This document shows positions 27,153 through 36,607 of a DNA stretch of 64,000 bases, one piece after another; positions within the stretch are counted from its first letter, which is position 1, and each line of letters begins with the position of its first letter. Source of the stretch: Rubrivivax sp. (GTDB lineage: Bacteria; Pseudomonadota; Gammaproteobacteria; Burkholderiales; Burkholderiaceae_C); assembly GCA_027490215.1 (NCBI GenBank), contig JAIXYO010000070.1:81960-145959 (forward strand). The letters run 5' to 3'. Under the pieces are notes generated by a model. That model searched no databases. It was not told where the DNA came from and saw only the letters and a program-made list of their open reading frames with translations. The translations under genes and the position numbers were made by a program.

Positions 27153-29114
27153 TCAATACAAGCGAACGGCCGTGTCGACGACCCACGTCCGGCGGATTTC
27201 GATCACATCGAACTCGCGGGCCAGTCCCGGGGGGAACGCCGGGTAAGGCAGGAGGCTTTCCACGATCCGTCGTATCCCCTCATCCATCTCCGGAACGCCG
27301 CTTGACAGCAGAAAGGTCACGGATTCCACCGAGCCGTCGCTTCGGATGGCCACCGTCACGAGGGGGTCTGTGTGGGGGCGCTTCGCCACGTCGCGAATGC
27401 GATCGACCGTCATGTTCAGTTCGATCTTCCGTGCCCACGCTTCGGCATAAAGCACGAGTTCGGAATTCGGATCGGTGCGCCCGAACAGTCTGCCTCGACG
27501 CGCACCGCGTGAGGATGGCTCCAGCCTGGAAGCGAGGTTCGCAGCCTCTGACGCTGCTGCGCGCCGGGCAGCTTCTTCATCCAGTTGGCGTCCCATCGCG
27601 CGCCGTGAGGCTTCGCGTCTTGCCTCGTCCCGTGCGGCTTCGGCACGAGCGGCTTCCTGCCGCCCTGCCTCCTGACGAGCGGCGTCCTGACGAGCGGCGT
27701 CCTGCCGGGCCGCTTCCTGTCGCGCGACTTGTTGGCGCTCGGCTTCCTGTCGAGCGGCCTCCTGACGCGCCGCTTCTTCTCGAGCCGCCTGCTGTCGTGC
27801 CGCTTGTTGGCGATCGGCCTCCAGGCGCGCACTCTCGATCCGCTGTGCTTCCTGGCGAGCAGACTCTTGTCGAGCCAACTCCTGTCGCGCAACCTGTTGG
27901 CGCTCAGCCTCCAGTCTCGCGCTCTCGACTCGCTGCGCTTCCTGGCGAACAGCCTCCTGTCGCGCGAGCTCCTGGCGCGCCGCTTCCAGCCTTGCACTCT
28001 CGATTCGCTGTTCTTCCTGACGGGCAGCTTCCTCGCGCTCGGCTTGCTGGCGCTGAGCCTGCTGGCGTTCAGCCACTTGCCGCGCAGTCTCGACGCGCTG
28101 AGCTTCCTGGCGAGCAGCCTCTTTTCTCACCACCTCCTGTCGAGCGGCCTCCTGGCGCGTGGCCTGCTGTTGCGCGGCCTCCTGGCGCTCCGCTTCCTGC
28201 TTCGCACTCTCGAGACGCTGCGCTTCGCGACGGGCGGCTTCCTGACGCGCGAGCGCTTGACGTTCAGCCTCAAGCCGCTCTGTCTCGAGGCGCTCAGCTT
28301 CCTGGCGGGCCACCTCCTTGCGTTCACTCTCAAGCCGCTCGGCCTCCAACAACAGAGCCTGTCGCTGGACCTCCTGTGCCAGACGATCGACCACGACCCG
28401 TTCCATGGTCGGGTCTGGCTTTTCAACAACCACTTCTGTTGGCGCCGATGCAGCGGCTTCCGGACTCGATGCGGCGGATGCCACGGCCAACGCAGGTATC
28501 GGCGCGGAGGCTGCAGGGGCCACCACCCACGTGGCCATGTCGGTTTGCTCCACTGCCATCACGGTTGGCGGCGTGGGCGTGGCTGGCGCGACCTCGCCGG
28601 GCGCTTCAGAGGGCAACGCAGCTGGGGCGGGCGCGGCAGCGGGCGCCACGTCAGCTTGTGGCGCCAGCACGGGTTCGGGTGTGGCCTCGGGCGTCGATTC
28701 GACCGCCACGGTCAGTTCGCTTGTCGAAGTACTCGCCTCGGCCGCTGGGGCCGGGGGTGCTTCGCCCACCGCGGGGGTGGCAGCGGTCGGGCCTTCGGCC
28801 GGTCGCTGCGCGGTCGATGTCGCTTGCCAGGGCTCGGCGGCCGTGACCACCGCTGCCGCCGCAGCCTTTTCGCGAGCTGGTATCAGCAACATGCGCAGGT
28901 CGGGGGCCTCGGCCCTTCGCTGTTGCCAGGGAAATGAGAACCCCGGGAGACCCCAACCCTGACCGCCAAAGGTCAGGCTCAACAACAGCGCGTGGATCAG
29001 CAGAGACAGGAGCAGCGCGAAAGTCAGCGGCTGTCGCCTTGCGCTGATGCGCGGCCTGGGCTGAGGGGACTGCTGCGCTGACCGGTCCACCGGGCTAGGG
29101 CCTGCTAACGCCAT
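27153..29114 (-). CDS. TonB/TolA-like energy-transducer protein with a 5-residue-repeat helix
   Basis: This 653-residue protein has one N-terminal membrane anchor (LTFALLLSLLIHALLLSLTFG, about residues 29-49), then an Ala/Pro-rich segment to about residue 230. A long charged region of about 250 residues follows, and then a C-terminal TonB domain (DPLVTVAIRSDGSVESVTFLLSSGVPEMDEGI). The charged region is built from pentads of the form R-x-E-A-x, almost without breaks. It may span the periplasm like TolA. The ATG and next codons come from the end of a repeat element, so a GTG at 29090 could be the older start. No exbB or exbD is adjacent. Confidence 0.85.
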   Translation of the reverse strand: MALAGPSPVDRSAQQSPQPRPRISARRQPLTFALLLSLLIHALLLSLTFGGQGWGLPGFSFPWQQRRAEAPDLRMLLIPAREKAAAAAVVTAAEPWQATSTAQRPAEGPTAATPAVGEAPPAPAAEASTSTSELTVAVESTPEATPEPVLAPQADVAPAAAPAPAALPSEAPGEVAPATPTPPTVMAVEQTDMATWVVAPAASAPIPALAVASAASSPEAAASAPTEVVVEKPDPTMERVVVDRLAQEVQRQALLLEAERLESERKEVARQEAERLETERLEAERQALARQEAARREAQRLESAKQEAERQEAAQQQATRQEAARQEVVRKEAARQEAQRVETARQVAERQQAQRQQAEREEAARQEEQRIESARLEAARQELARQEAVRQEAQRVESARLEAERQQVARQELARQESARQEAQRIESARLEADRQQAARQQAAREEAARQEAARQEAERQQVARQEAARQDAARQDAARQEAGRQEAARAEAARDEARREASRRAMGRQLDEEAARRAAASEAANLASRLEPSSRGARRGRLFGRTDPNSELVLYAEAWARKIELNMTVDRIRDVAKRPHTDPLVTVAIRSDGSVESVTFLLSSGVPEMDEGIRRIVESLLPYPAFPPGLAREFDVIEIRRTWVVDTAVRLY

Positions 29115-29365
29115 GGGAGGGCTCGCGCCGGTTCGCTGCAGACCGCAGGGCTAGGCGCGTGCGAGGCCGCGTGCCCGCAGCACGCAACGAGCGAGCAACG
29201 ACGCCCTGCGGTCTGCAGTGACCCGGCCCGAAGGGTGATCTCAGCAAGCGGCCGCCAGCAGCGTTGCAAATCCTCGCCATAGCGGTAGCTATGTCTGTGG
29301 TTTGCGTCTCGCTGGCAGCCGCTTGCTGAGTCACGCGAACCCTCCCATGGCGTTAACAGGCCCTA
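29096..29365. mobile_element. TA-flanked MITE-like element with internal hairpins
   Basis: A 32-base terminal inverted repeat (left 29096-29127, right 29334-29365; 30 of 32 match) begins with TA at each outer edge, as after Tc1/mariner or IS630-type insertion. Inside are two more stems: 29136-29151 with 29203-29218 (16 of 16) and 29240-29259 with 29311-29330 (19 of 20). The latter is capped by CATAGC-GGTA-GCTATG. No protein is encoded. The element lies between ppx and the TonB-like gene; the former ends and the latter starts inside its edges. Confidence 0.8.
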
Positions 29366-30916
29366 ATAACCCGCTGTGCGCGGCAGTTCGAGCTGCAGTG
29401 GTCCGCTGCGCTGCCAGATCGCGGCCTCCTCAGTCAGCAGGTAATGGGTACGCGGGTGGTTCTCCAGCCAGCCGGGCTGCCAGCTCAACTCGGCCGCGGA
29501 GCCGCTGCGCCGCAGGGCGAGCGCATGCTTGTCCACCGGGCCGCGGGCATGGCATTTGATGATGGCCAGCCGCAGGCACAAGGTCTGCCAGGCGAAGTCT
29601 GCTTGCGTCAGACTGGCTTCGACCTTGCGCAGGCCACCACGCTGCGCCAGCACCAGTTCGGCCAGGCGTCGCTGCTCCGACTGCGAAAAACCCGGCGCAT
29701 CGACATGGCCCAGCATGTAGGCGCTGTGGCGATGGTGATCGTGGTGCGACACCATCATGCCGATCTCGTGCAAGGCGCAGGCCCACTGCAACTCGCGACG
29801 CGAATCGCGGCTGGCATCGGGCTGCACGTTGAGGTACAGCTGTTCCGCGACCTGTGCCACACGCTGCGCCTGCGGCTCATCGACCAGGAACCGGCGCTGC
29901 AATTCGCGCACCGAGCTGTCGCGCATGTCTTCGCCGTCATTCGTTTGCTGGCTGGCGTTGAGGCGTTCGTCAAGGTCGAAGATCACGCCCTGGCGCAGTG
30001 CGCCTCGCGCGGGTATCAGCGCATCGATGCCGAAATGGGTGGCGAGCGTGTAGAGAATGGACAGCCCGCCGGCGATGATCGCGCGGCGGTCTTCCTTCAA
30101 CCCAGCCAGCGCAAGACGTTCGACCCGGCCGGCGGCGATGCACTGCTCCATCAGCCAGCGCAAGCCGCCTGGGGTGATGCGTCCGTCGGTGATGCGATTG
30201 GCCTGCAGCAGTTGCGACACGGCGCCGACCGTGCCTGACGAACCCAGGGCCTCGACCCAGTGCTCAGGTGCAAATGGTTGCAGCGCCTCTTCGAGCTCCG
30301 CACCCGCAGCCACCTGCGCGGCCCGGAACGCGGCCTCGGTATAGCGGCCACTGCCAAAGTACTTCATCGAGAGGCTGACGCTGCCGACCTGGAACGACTC
30401 GGCAAGAACCGGTTTGCGGCCATGGCCCAGGATCATCTCGGTGGAGCGCCCGCCGATGTCGATGACCAGGCGAGGCTGCGTCGACGGCTGCAGCCGTGCC
30501 ACCCCAGCGTAAATCAGCCGGGCTTCCTCTCGACCAGAAATCACTTCGATCGCGTGACCGAGCACAGTTTCGGCACGCGCCAGGAAGGCATTGCGATTGC
30601 GCGCCTCGCGCAGGGTCTGTGTGGCCACCGCGCGCACCTGCCATGAAGACACGCCCTCCAACCGCTTGGCGAAGCGCGCCAGGCAAGCGAGCCCGCGCAG
30701 GATGGCCTCTTCGGTCAGCAGGCCGTTTTCATCGAGTCCCGCGCCAAGGCGAACGGTTTCCTTCAGGTAATCGACTCGGCGATAGCGCGCGCCGTCGAGC
30801 TGGCCGAGCTCGAGTCGAAAGCTGTTCGAGCCCATGTCGATGGCGGCCAGCAATCCGCGCCAGCGGGCGCCGGCTGTGTCAAAAGAGGCAGGCCGTGCAG
30901 CCAGGGTCAAATCCAT
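29363..30916 (-). CDS. ppx: Exopolyphosphatase Ppx/GppA family
   Basis: Ppx hydrolyses the terminal phosphate of polyphosphate, and GppA-type members convert pppGpp. The 517-residue protein has the ASKHA fold: LLAAIDMGSNSFRLELGQL near residue 22, then LVIDIGGRSTEMI and EALGSSGTVGAVSQL. An HD-like C-terminal half contains ALHEIGMMVSHHDHHRHSAYML. The ATG at 30916 is chosen; an upstream in-frame start would add a Val/Arg-rich tail. The stop codon TAG consists of the TA target duplication plus the first base of the MITE-like element, so the C-terminus may have been altered by its insertion. Confidence 0.9.
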   Translation of the reverse strand: MDLTLAARPASFDTAGARWRGLLAAIDMGSNSFRLELGQLDGARYRRVDYLKETVRLGAGLDENGLLTEEAILRGLACLARFAKRLEGVSSWQVRAVATQTLREARNRNAFLARAETVLGHAIEVISGREEARLIYAGVARLQPSTQPRLVIDIGGRSTEMILGHGRKPVLAESFQVGSVSLSMKYFGSGRYTEAAFRAAQVAAGAELEEALQPFAPEHWVEALGSSGTVGAVSQLLQANRITDGRITPGGLRWLMEQCIAAGRVERLALAGLKEDRRAIIAGGLSILYTLATHFGIDALIPARGALRQGVIFDLDERLNASQQTNDGEDMRDSSVRELQRRFLVDEPQAQRVAQVAEQLYLNVQPDASRDSRRELQWACALHEIGMMVSHHDHHRHSAYMLGHVDAPGFSQSEQRRLAELVLAQRGGLRKVEASLTQADFAWQTLCLRLAIIKCHARGPVDKHALALRRSGSAAELSWQPGWLENHPRTHYLLTEEAAIWQRSGPLQLELPRTAGY

Positions 30917-30998
30917 CAAATCATTGTCGGGGAAAACTGTGACGCTGCGACCAGCGCGGTGGGCCCGCACAGGCCCCGCCGAATCGCTTCAGGGTTGC

Positions 30999-31877
30999 TC
31001 AGCCGCGGGCGACCGGGCGGGAGGGATCAGACGACCATTCGCTCCAGGAACCAGGATAAAGCGCCGCGCCGTCGATCCCGGCCACCGACATCGCCAGCAG
31101 GTTGTGGCAGGCCGTGACACCCGAGCCACACTGGTGCACGACCTCGCTTCCGGAACGCGCACCGATCAGTGTCAGCAGTTCAGCGCGAAGCACTTCGGCC
31201 GGCTTGAAGCATCCGTCGGCAGCGAGGTTGTCCTTGAAGAAACGGTTGCTCGCGCCCGGGATGTGCCCAGCCTGCGCGTCGAGCGGCTCAACCTCGCCGC
31301 GAAAGCGCTCGGGTGCCCGCGCATCGATCAAGCTGATGCGACCGAGTTGCGCCTGCAGCATGTCTGCATCGACGGTGCGCACCAGCGGCGATACCTCGGC
31401 ACCGATCGGGTAGGCCGATTGCGGCTTCACGCTGACTGCAGCGCCCTGGACGGCGCCACCGACCGACTGCCATGCCGCAAACCCTCCATCGAGTACCACC
31501 ACCGCCTCATGACCAAGCCAGCGAAGCATCCACCACAGCCGCGCCGAAAACATCGCGCCCTGGCGGTCGTACACAACGACTTGCGTCCTCGGTGTGACAC
31601 CAAGGCGCCCGACGGTGGCGGCGAACGCCGCTCGATCCGGCAGCGGATGGCGACCGTTGAGACCGGTCTTCTGACCGCACAAGTCCCGGTCCAGATGGAC
31701 ATACAAGGCACCGGGCAGGTGAGCAAGGAGGTAGGCGCGCTCTCCGGCAGACGGGTCGGTCAGGTCGAAGCTGGCATCGAGCACGACGGGTGAGGAGACG
31801 CTTTCGATCAAGCCCTGCAATGCCTGTGCGCTGATCAGCGCACTGCCGGCGCGAGGCGACGTCGGCTCGCCGATCAT
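30999..31877 (-). CDS. sseA: Thiosulfate/3-mercaptopyruvate sulfurtransferase
   Basis: This 292-residue protein has two rhodanese domains. The active-site loop CGSGVTACH lies in the second domain near residue 250, a form typical of mercaptopyruvate sulfurtransferases (SseA). It transfers a sulfane sulfur to cyanide, thioredoxin or another thiol. The start overlaps the stop of the upstream Rieske oxygenase gene (ATGA), so they form an operon. Confidence 0.9.
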   Translation of the reverse strand: MIGEPTSPRAGSALISAQALQGLIESVSSPVVLDASFDLTDPSAGERAYLLAHLPGALYVHLDRDLCGQKTGLNGRHPLPDRAAFAATVGRLGVTPRTQVVVYDRQGAMFSARLWWMLRWLGHEAVVVLDGGFAAWQSVGGAVQGAAVSVKPQSAYPIGAEVSPLVRTVDADMLQAQLGRISLIDARAPERFRGEVEPLDAQAGHIPGASNRFFKDNLAADGCFKPAEVLRAELLTLIGARSGSEVVHQCGSGVTACHNLLAMSVAGIDGAALYPGSWSEWSSDPSRPVARG

Positions 31878-33118
31878 GATCCGACCACAGCGATCGCCGG
31901 GTTCAGCGTGCGATGCGACGAGCTGGCAGACGCATCGCTGGCCGACACCAGCGACTCGCCCATGGCACCGCGGTACCAGGCGTGGAACTGCTCCATGCCA
32001 TCTTCCATCGGACTCTGGTAAGGGCCGGACTCGTGGTCACCGCGCTGCCACAGGGCCGCACGGCCCTGGTCCATGCGCATCGCGATCTCGTCGTCCTCGA
32101 CACAGGTTTCCAGGTAGGCAGCCTGCTGGGTGTCCATGTACTCGCGCTCGAAAGCGGCGATCTCTTCCGGGTAATAGAACTCGACGACGTTGGTGGTGTG
32201 GCGCGGGCCTCGCGGGTACAGCGTCGACACCACCAGCACATTCGGGTACCACTCGACCATCACGCCGGGGTAATACGTCAGCCAGATGGCGCCGTGCTTG
32301 GGTGGGCGGCCGTCGTGGTGCTCCTGCTGGTAACGCAGCACCTCGTCGTGCCAGCGGCTGTAGACGCTGGAACCCGGCTTGCCGAGCGCCTCGCCCGCCG
32401 CGGTGGCAACGCCCACGGTCTGCACCGAGTAGTTCGAGCCCATCTCCCAGCGCAGATCGTCGGTGGTCACGAAGTTGCCGAGGCCGGGGTGGAACGGACC
32501 CACGTGATAGTCCTCGAGGTAGACCTCGATGAAGGTCTTCCAGTTGTAGTCGCATTCATGCACGTGCACTCGGTCGAGCACATGGCCGGTGAAATCGAGG
32601 TCGGCCCGAGGCCCGAGCGCTGCCAGGTCAGCGGCAATGTCGCGGCCGTTGTCCTCGAACACGAGGCCATTCCAGCTGCGTGTCTTGTAGTTGTTCAGGT
32701 GCAGGCACGGCGACTCGGCGAAATGCGGAGCGCCAATCAGCTGGCCAGTCAGGTCGTAGGTCCAGCGGTGCAGCGGGCAGACGATGTTGCTGCGGGTATT
32801 GCCGCGACCGTGGAGGATCAGCGCTTGGCGGTGACGGCACACATTGGAGATCAACTCGACGCTGTTCGGCGTGCGCACCAGAACACGGCCATCGCCTTCC
32901 TGAGGCAAGGTGTAGTAGTCGCCCGCTTGCGGGACCGACAGTTCGTGTCCGAGGTAGCGCGGTCCATGGCGGAAAAGCGTGTCCGCCTCGCGCTGGAAGA
33001 GCGCTTCGTCGAAGTAGGCGGATGCAGCCAGGGGCAGCGCGTTGTTTGCGGCGCGGGGGCGCACAGGGTGTCTCGCGTCGGACACCGCAGTGCCGCGCTC
33101 GACGAACAGATCGGACAT
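31874..33118 (-). CDS. Rieske non-heme iron oxygenase, large subunit
   Basis: This 414-residue protein has a Rieske [2Fe-2S] motif of the CxH-x17-CxxH type (CRHRQALI then CPLHRWTYD) and a catalytic domain. The mononuclear iron facial triad begins with EDYHVGPFHPG. It resembles alpha subunits of aromatic-ring or other Rieske oxygenases. No ferredoxin, reductase or beta subunit is adjacent. The ATG at 33118 follows an AGGAGAG site. Substrate cannot be told; coupling to sseA might suggest sulfur-containing compounds, but this is only inference. Confidence 0.85.
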   Translation of the reverse strand: MSDLFVERGTAVSDARHPVRPRAANNALPLAASAYFDEALFQREADTLFRHGPRYLGHELSVPQAGDYYTLPQEGDGRVLVRTPNSVELISNVCRHRQALILHGRGNTRSNIVCPLHRWTYDLTGQLIGAPHFAESPCLHLNNYKTRSWNGLVFEDNGRDIAADLAALGPRADLDFTGHVLDRVHVHECDYNWKTFIEVYLEDYHVGPFHPGLGNFVTTDDLRWEMGSNYSVQTVGVATAAGEALGKPGSSVYSRWHDEVLRYQQEHHDGRPPKHGAIWLTYYPGVMVEWYPNVLVVSTLYPRGPRHTTNVVEFYYPEEIAAFEREYMDTQQAAYLETCVEDDEIAMRMDQGRAALWQRGDHESGPYQSPMEDGMEQFHAWYRGAMGESLVSASDASASSSHRTLNPAIAVVGS

Positions 33119-33276
33119 GGCCGGGAGTCTCTCCTGGTAAACGGTGGGCAATGCGGCGCAAACGATGACGGCGCCGCAGCCTCAGCGCTTCGTTCGAAAC
33201 GCTGGTCAGAAGTCATTTTAAGGCGCCGACACGGCAAAAGACCGCTGACTACAATGAACTGGCATTTCAATCGTTC

Positions 33277-33567
33277 ATGGCCAAGACCTCATCCGCCCCC
33301 GCGGCATCCGCGCCCGCTGCTCCCGCTTCAGCAACGCTGCCCATGCCTCTGACTGAACCGCTGCCGGAAACCTATGAGGCAGCGCTCTCCGAACTTGAGC
33401 GACTGGTCGGCGCCATGGAAGCCGGACAATTGCCGCTGGACCGCTTGCTCGGCACTTACCGGCGCGGTGCCGAGTTGCTGAACTTCTGCCGCACTCGCCT
33501 CGATGCGGTCGAGCAGCAGGTCAAGGTGCTCGAGGACGGCCAGCTCAAGCCCTGGAACCCGACATGA
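33277..33567 (+). CDS. xseB: Exodeoxyribonuclease VII small subunit
   Basis: XseB is the small subunit of exonuclease VII, which degrades single-stranded DNA. The 96-residue protein has the conserved core [27 protein letters not shown] and [19 protein letters not shown]. An Ala/Pro-rich extension of about 30 residues precedes it. The stop overlaps the ispA start (ATGA), the common xseB-ispA-dxs order. It is divergent from the Rieske oxygenase gene, 158 bp away. Confidence 0.95.
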   Translation: MAKTSSAPAASAPAAPASATLPMPLTEPLPETYEAALSELERLVGAMEAGQLPLDRLLGTYRRGAELLNFCRTRLDAVEQQVKVLEDGQLKPWNPT

Positions 33568-34469
33568 CCGCTGCTGATTTCGATGCATGGGCAGGTGCCC
33601 AGTTGGCGGCGGTGGAAGACTGCCTGGGCCAGTGGGTGCCCGCCGACGCGCCGGCCCATCTAGGTACCGCCATGCGCTATGCAGTACTTGATGGAGGCAA
33701 GCGCCTGCGACCGCTGTTGACCTTGGCCGCAGCGCATGCGGTGGGTGGCCTGCGCATCGCTTCGCTGCGTGCGGCCTGTGCCGTGGAGTTGATCCACGCG
33801 TATTCGCTGGTGCATGACGACATGCCCTGCATGGACAACGACGTGCTGCGACGTGGCAAACCGACCGTTCATGTGAAGTTTGGCGAAGCGCCAGCCATGC
33901 TGGCTGGCGATGCGATGCAGGCGTTGGCCTTCGAAGTGCTGACCCCTGACGCACCGTCGAATCCTGAGGCGACTGTTCCTGCTGCCCTGCAGGCCAAGTT
34001 GTGCGGCTTGCTGGCTCGCGCGGCCGGACACGCCGGCATGGCGGGTGGCCAGGCGATCGATCTGGCGAGTGTCGGTCGGCCGCTCGATGAGCAAAGCCTG
34101 CGCGACATGCACCACCGCAAGACCGGTGCACTGCTGCGGGCCAGCGTGATGATGGGCGCGGCTTGCGGCGACGTCGATGCCGCGGCATGGTCTGCACTGG
34201 AGGTCTATGGCAATTCGATCGGGCTGGCCTTTCAGGTCATCGACGACGTGCTCGACGTGACCCAGGCATCAGACAAGCTCGGCAAGACGGCCGGCAAGGA
34301 CGTCGACGCGAACAAGCCGACCTACGTCAGCCTGATGGGGCTGGATGCAGCGCGGCGACATGCGTTTGAACTGCGCGATCAGGCGCACTCGGCATTGGCG
34401 CGCTCGGCGCTGCGCGACACGGTGTGGCTGGGCCTGTTGGCCGACAAGGTAGTGGAACGGGACCGTTGA
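33564..34469 (+). CDS. ispA: Farnesyl diphosphate synthase (geranyltranstransferase)
   Basis: IspA condenses IPP with DMAPP and GPP to make farnesyl diphosphate for quinones and undecaprenyl phosphate. The 301-residue protein has the first aspartate-rich motif DDMPCMDND and the second motif DDVLD after IGLAFQVI. The KR substrate site is in GGKRLRPLL. It overlaps xseB by four bases and is 2 bp from dxs. Confidence 0.96.
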   Translation: MTAADFDAWAGAQLAAVEDCLGQWVPADAPAHLGTAMRYAVLDGGKRLRPLLTLAAAHAVGGLRIASLRAACAVELIHAYSLVHDDMPCMDNDVLRRGKPTVHVKFGEAPAMLAGDAMQALAFEVLTPDAPSNPEATVPAALQAKLCGLLARAAGHAGMAGGQAIDLASVGRPLDEQSLRDMHHRKTGALLRASVMMGAACGDVDAAAWSALEVYGNSIGLAFQVIDDVLDVTQASDKLGKTAGKDVDANKPTYVSLMGLDAARRHAFELRDQAHSALARSALRDTVWLGLLADKVVERDR

Positions 34470-34471
34470 CG

Positions 34472-36376
34472 ATGAAAAAAGCATTGCTCCATTCGATCGA
34501 ATCACCCGCCGATGTGCGGCGGCTCTCGCGCAGCGAGCTGCACGCCCTGGCCGACGAGTTGCGGGACTACCTGCTGCACAGCGTCTCGCAGACCGGCGGC
34601 CACCTGTCGTCGAACCTTGGCACGGTGGAGCTGACGATCGCGCTGCACCATGTATTCAACACCCCGAGCGACCGCATCGTCTGGGACGTCGGTCACCAGA
34701 CCTATCCACACAAGATCCTGACCGGTCGCCGCGACCGCATGGGCACGCTGCGACAGCTCGGCGGCATCAGCGGCTTTCCGCGCCGTGATGAAAGCGAATA
34801 CGACACCTTCGGCACCGCGCACAGCAGCACCTCGATCTCGGCAGCCCTCGGCATGGCCGTCGGTGCAGCGCTGAAGGGTGAACACCGCAAGTCGATCGCC
34901 GTGATCGGCGACGGCGCGATGAGTGCTGGCATGGCCTTCGAGGCGCTGAACAACGCCGGCGTCGCCGGTGCCGACGTGCTGGTGATCCTGAACGACAACG
35001 ACATGTCGATCTCGCCGCCGGTCGGCGCACTGAACCGGTACCTGGCGCGACTGATGAGCGGGCGCTTCTATGCCAATGCTCGCGACACCGCGAAGTCGGT
35101 ACTGAAGAACGCGCCGCCGCTGCTGGAACTGGCGCGGCGCTTCGAGTCGCATGCCAAGGGCATGGTCGTGCCGGGCACGATCTTCGAAGAGTTCGGCTTC
35201 AACTACGTCGGCCCGATCGACGGTCACGACCTCGACGCGCTGATCCCGACGCTGGAGAACCTGCGCAACCTGAAGGGGCCGCAGTTTCTGCACGTGGTCA
35301 CCAAGAAGGGCCAGGGCTACAAGCTGGCCGAGAACGACCCCATCAATTACCACGGGCCAGGCAAGTTCGACCCGGCCGTGGGCATCAAGGCCGCGGCACC
35401 GGGCAAGCCAACCTTCACCCAGGTGTTCGGCAGCTGGCTGTGCGACATGGCCGCACAGGACGAGCGGCTGGTGGGCATCACGCCGGCGATGCGTGAAGGC
35501 TCGGGCATGGTCGAGTTCGAGCGCCGCTTCCCGAACCGGTACCACGATGTCGGCATCGCCGAACAGCATGCGGTGACCTTCGCCGCTGGTATCGCCTGCG
35601 AGGGCTTGAAGCCGGTGGTCGCCATCTATTCGACCTTCCTGCAGCGTGGCTACGACCAATTGATCCACGACGTGGCGATCCAGAACCTGCCGGTCGTGTT
35701 CGCACTCGACCGAGCGGGCTTGGTGGGCGCCGATGGCGCAACGCACGCGGGCAACTACGACATCGCCTACCTGCGCTGCATCCCGAACATGAGCGTGATG
35801 ACACCGGCCGACGAGAACGAGTGCCGGCAGCTGCTGTACACGGCCTTCCTGCAGGATCACCCGACGGCCGTGCGCTACCCGCGTGGCAAGGGCGTGGGCG
35901 TCGAGGTGCAAACCGCGATGACCGCGATCCCGTTCGGCAAGGGAGAAGTGCGCCGAGAATCTGGTCAGAACGCTGGCGCACACGGCAAGCGCATTGCCAT
36001 CCTGGCCTTCGGCACCCTGCTCTATGCCGCGCTGGATGCCGCCGAGCGCCTCGACGCCACGGTGGCCAACATGCGCTTCGCCAAGCCGCTCGACGTGACG
36101 CTGGTCGCCGAGCTGGCGCGCACACACGATGCGCTGGTCACGGTCGAAGACGGCTGCACGATGGGCGGCGCAGGCTCGGCCGTGCTCGAAGCGCTGCAAC
36201 AGGCCGGCATCGCGATGCCGGTGCTGGTGCTGGGCCTCCCCGACGAGTTCATCGAACACGGCGACCCAGCGGTGCTGATGTCACGCTGCGGGCTCGATTC
36301 AGCCGGCATTGAGCAATCGATCCTGAAACGCTTCGGCGGCCGGCCGGCGCTGGTGCGGCCCGCGGTGCATCAGTGA
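34472..36376 (+). CDS. dxs: 1-deoxy-D-xylulose-5-phosphate synthase
   Basis: DXS makes DXP from pyruvate and glyceraldehyde-3-phosphate, the first step of the MEP isoprenoid pathway, using thiamine diphosphate. The 634-residue length is normal. It has [16 protein letters not shown] near residue 110, the ThDP motif [18 protein letters not shown] with NDNDMS, and the transketolase segments [16 protein letters not shown] and [15 protein letters not shown]. The ATG at 34472 follows the ispA stop by 2 bp. It is followed by a 400-bp structured non-coding interval. Confidence 0.97.
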   Translation: MKKALLHSIESPADVRRLSRSELHALADELRDYLLHSVSQTGGHLSSNLGTVELTIALHHVFNTPSDRIVWDVGHQTYPHKILTGRRDRMGTLRQLGGISGFPRRDESEYDTFGTAHSSTSISAALGMAVGAALKGEHRKSIAVIGDGAMSAGMAFEALNNAGVAGADVLVILNDNDMSISPPVGALNRYLARLMSGRFYANARDTAKSVLKNAPPLLELARRFESHAKGMVVPGTIFEEFGFNYVGPIDGHDLDALIPTLENLRNLKGPQFLHVVTKKGQGYKLAENDPINYHGPGKFDPAVGIKAAAPGKPTFTQVFGSWLCDMAAQDERLVGITPAMREGSGMVEFERRFPNRYHDVGIAEQHAVTFAAGIACEGLKPVVAIYSTFLQRGYDQLIHDVAIQNLPVVFALDRAGLVGADGATHAGNYDIAYLRCIPNMSVMTPADENECRQLLYTAFLQDHPTAVRYPRGKGVGVEVQTAMTAIPFGKGEVRRESGQNAGAHGKRIAILAFGTLLYAALDAAERLDATVANMRFAKPLDVTLVAELARTHDALVTVEDGCTMGGAGSAVLEALQQAGIAMPVLVLGLPDEFIEHGDPAVLMSRCGLDSAGIEQSILKRFGGRPALVRPAVHQ

Positions 36377-36419
36377 TCGGCTGATCCCCCTCCTCTTAAG
36401 CGGTCTTGGTCTTGCTTGG

Positions 36420-36550
36420 CTGCCGAAGGCGTAGGGTGACCGGCTCCGCTCATGTCCCCCGGGCCGGTTCGCCATTCATTCGCTTCGCACAACACTGATC
36501 CGGCCCTCCTCCTTTACTTCGCTACGCCGGTCACCCCACGCCCTCGGCAG
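36420..36550 (-). ncRNA. Structured element 1: conserved 81-nt loop core in a variable 25-bp stem
   Basis: Stem arms 36420-36444 and 36526-36550 match at 23 of 25 positions. The loop is 81 nt. Read on the minus strand it has a 21-nt conserved block (36500-36520, containing AAAGGAGGAGGGCCGG), a 12-nt variable block and a 36-nt conserved block (36452-36487). The blocks are identical to those in element 2, and GGGCCGG pairs with CCGGCCC inside the loop. The two stem differences are G-U pairs on the minus strand and A-C mismatches on the plus strand. An RNA nature is inferred. Short frames inside beginning MSPGPVRHSFAS are not taken as genes. Confidence 0.5.
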
Positions 36551-36607
36551 CGAGCAACGCTGTCGCCTGCAACGGGCTTTGACTCCAGACCGCTTCGGTC
36601 ATTGAAG

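Noticed and set aside
27560..28440. Repetitive DNA that could look like a CRISPR array or minisatellite
   Set aside because: The repeats are degenerate 15-bp units without spacers and lie in frame in a long TonB-like gene.
34502..36259. 585-codon frame opposite dxs
   Set aside because: Antisense to a gene with all DXS motifs; no recognisable protein features.
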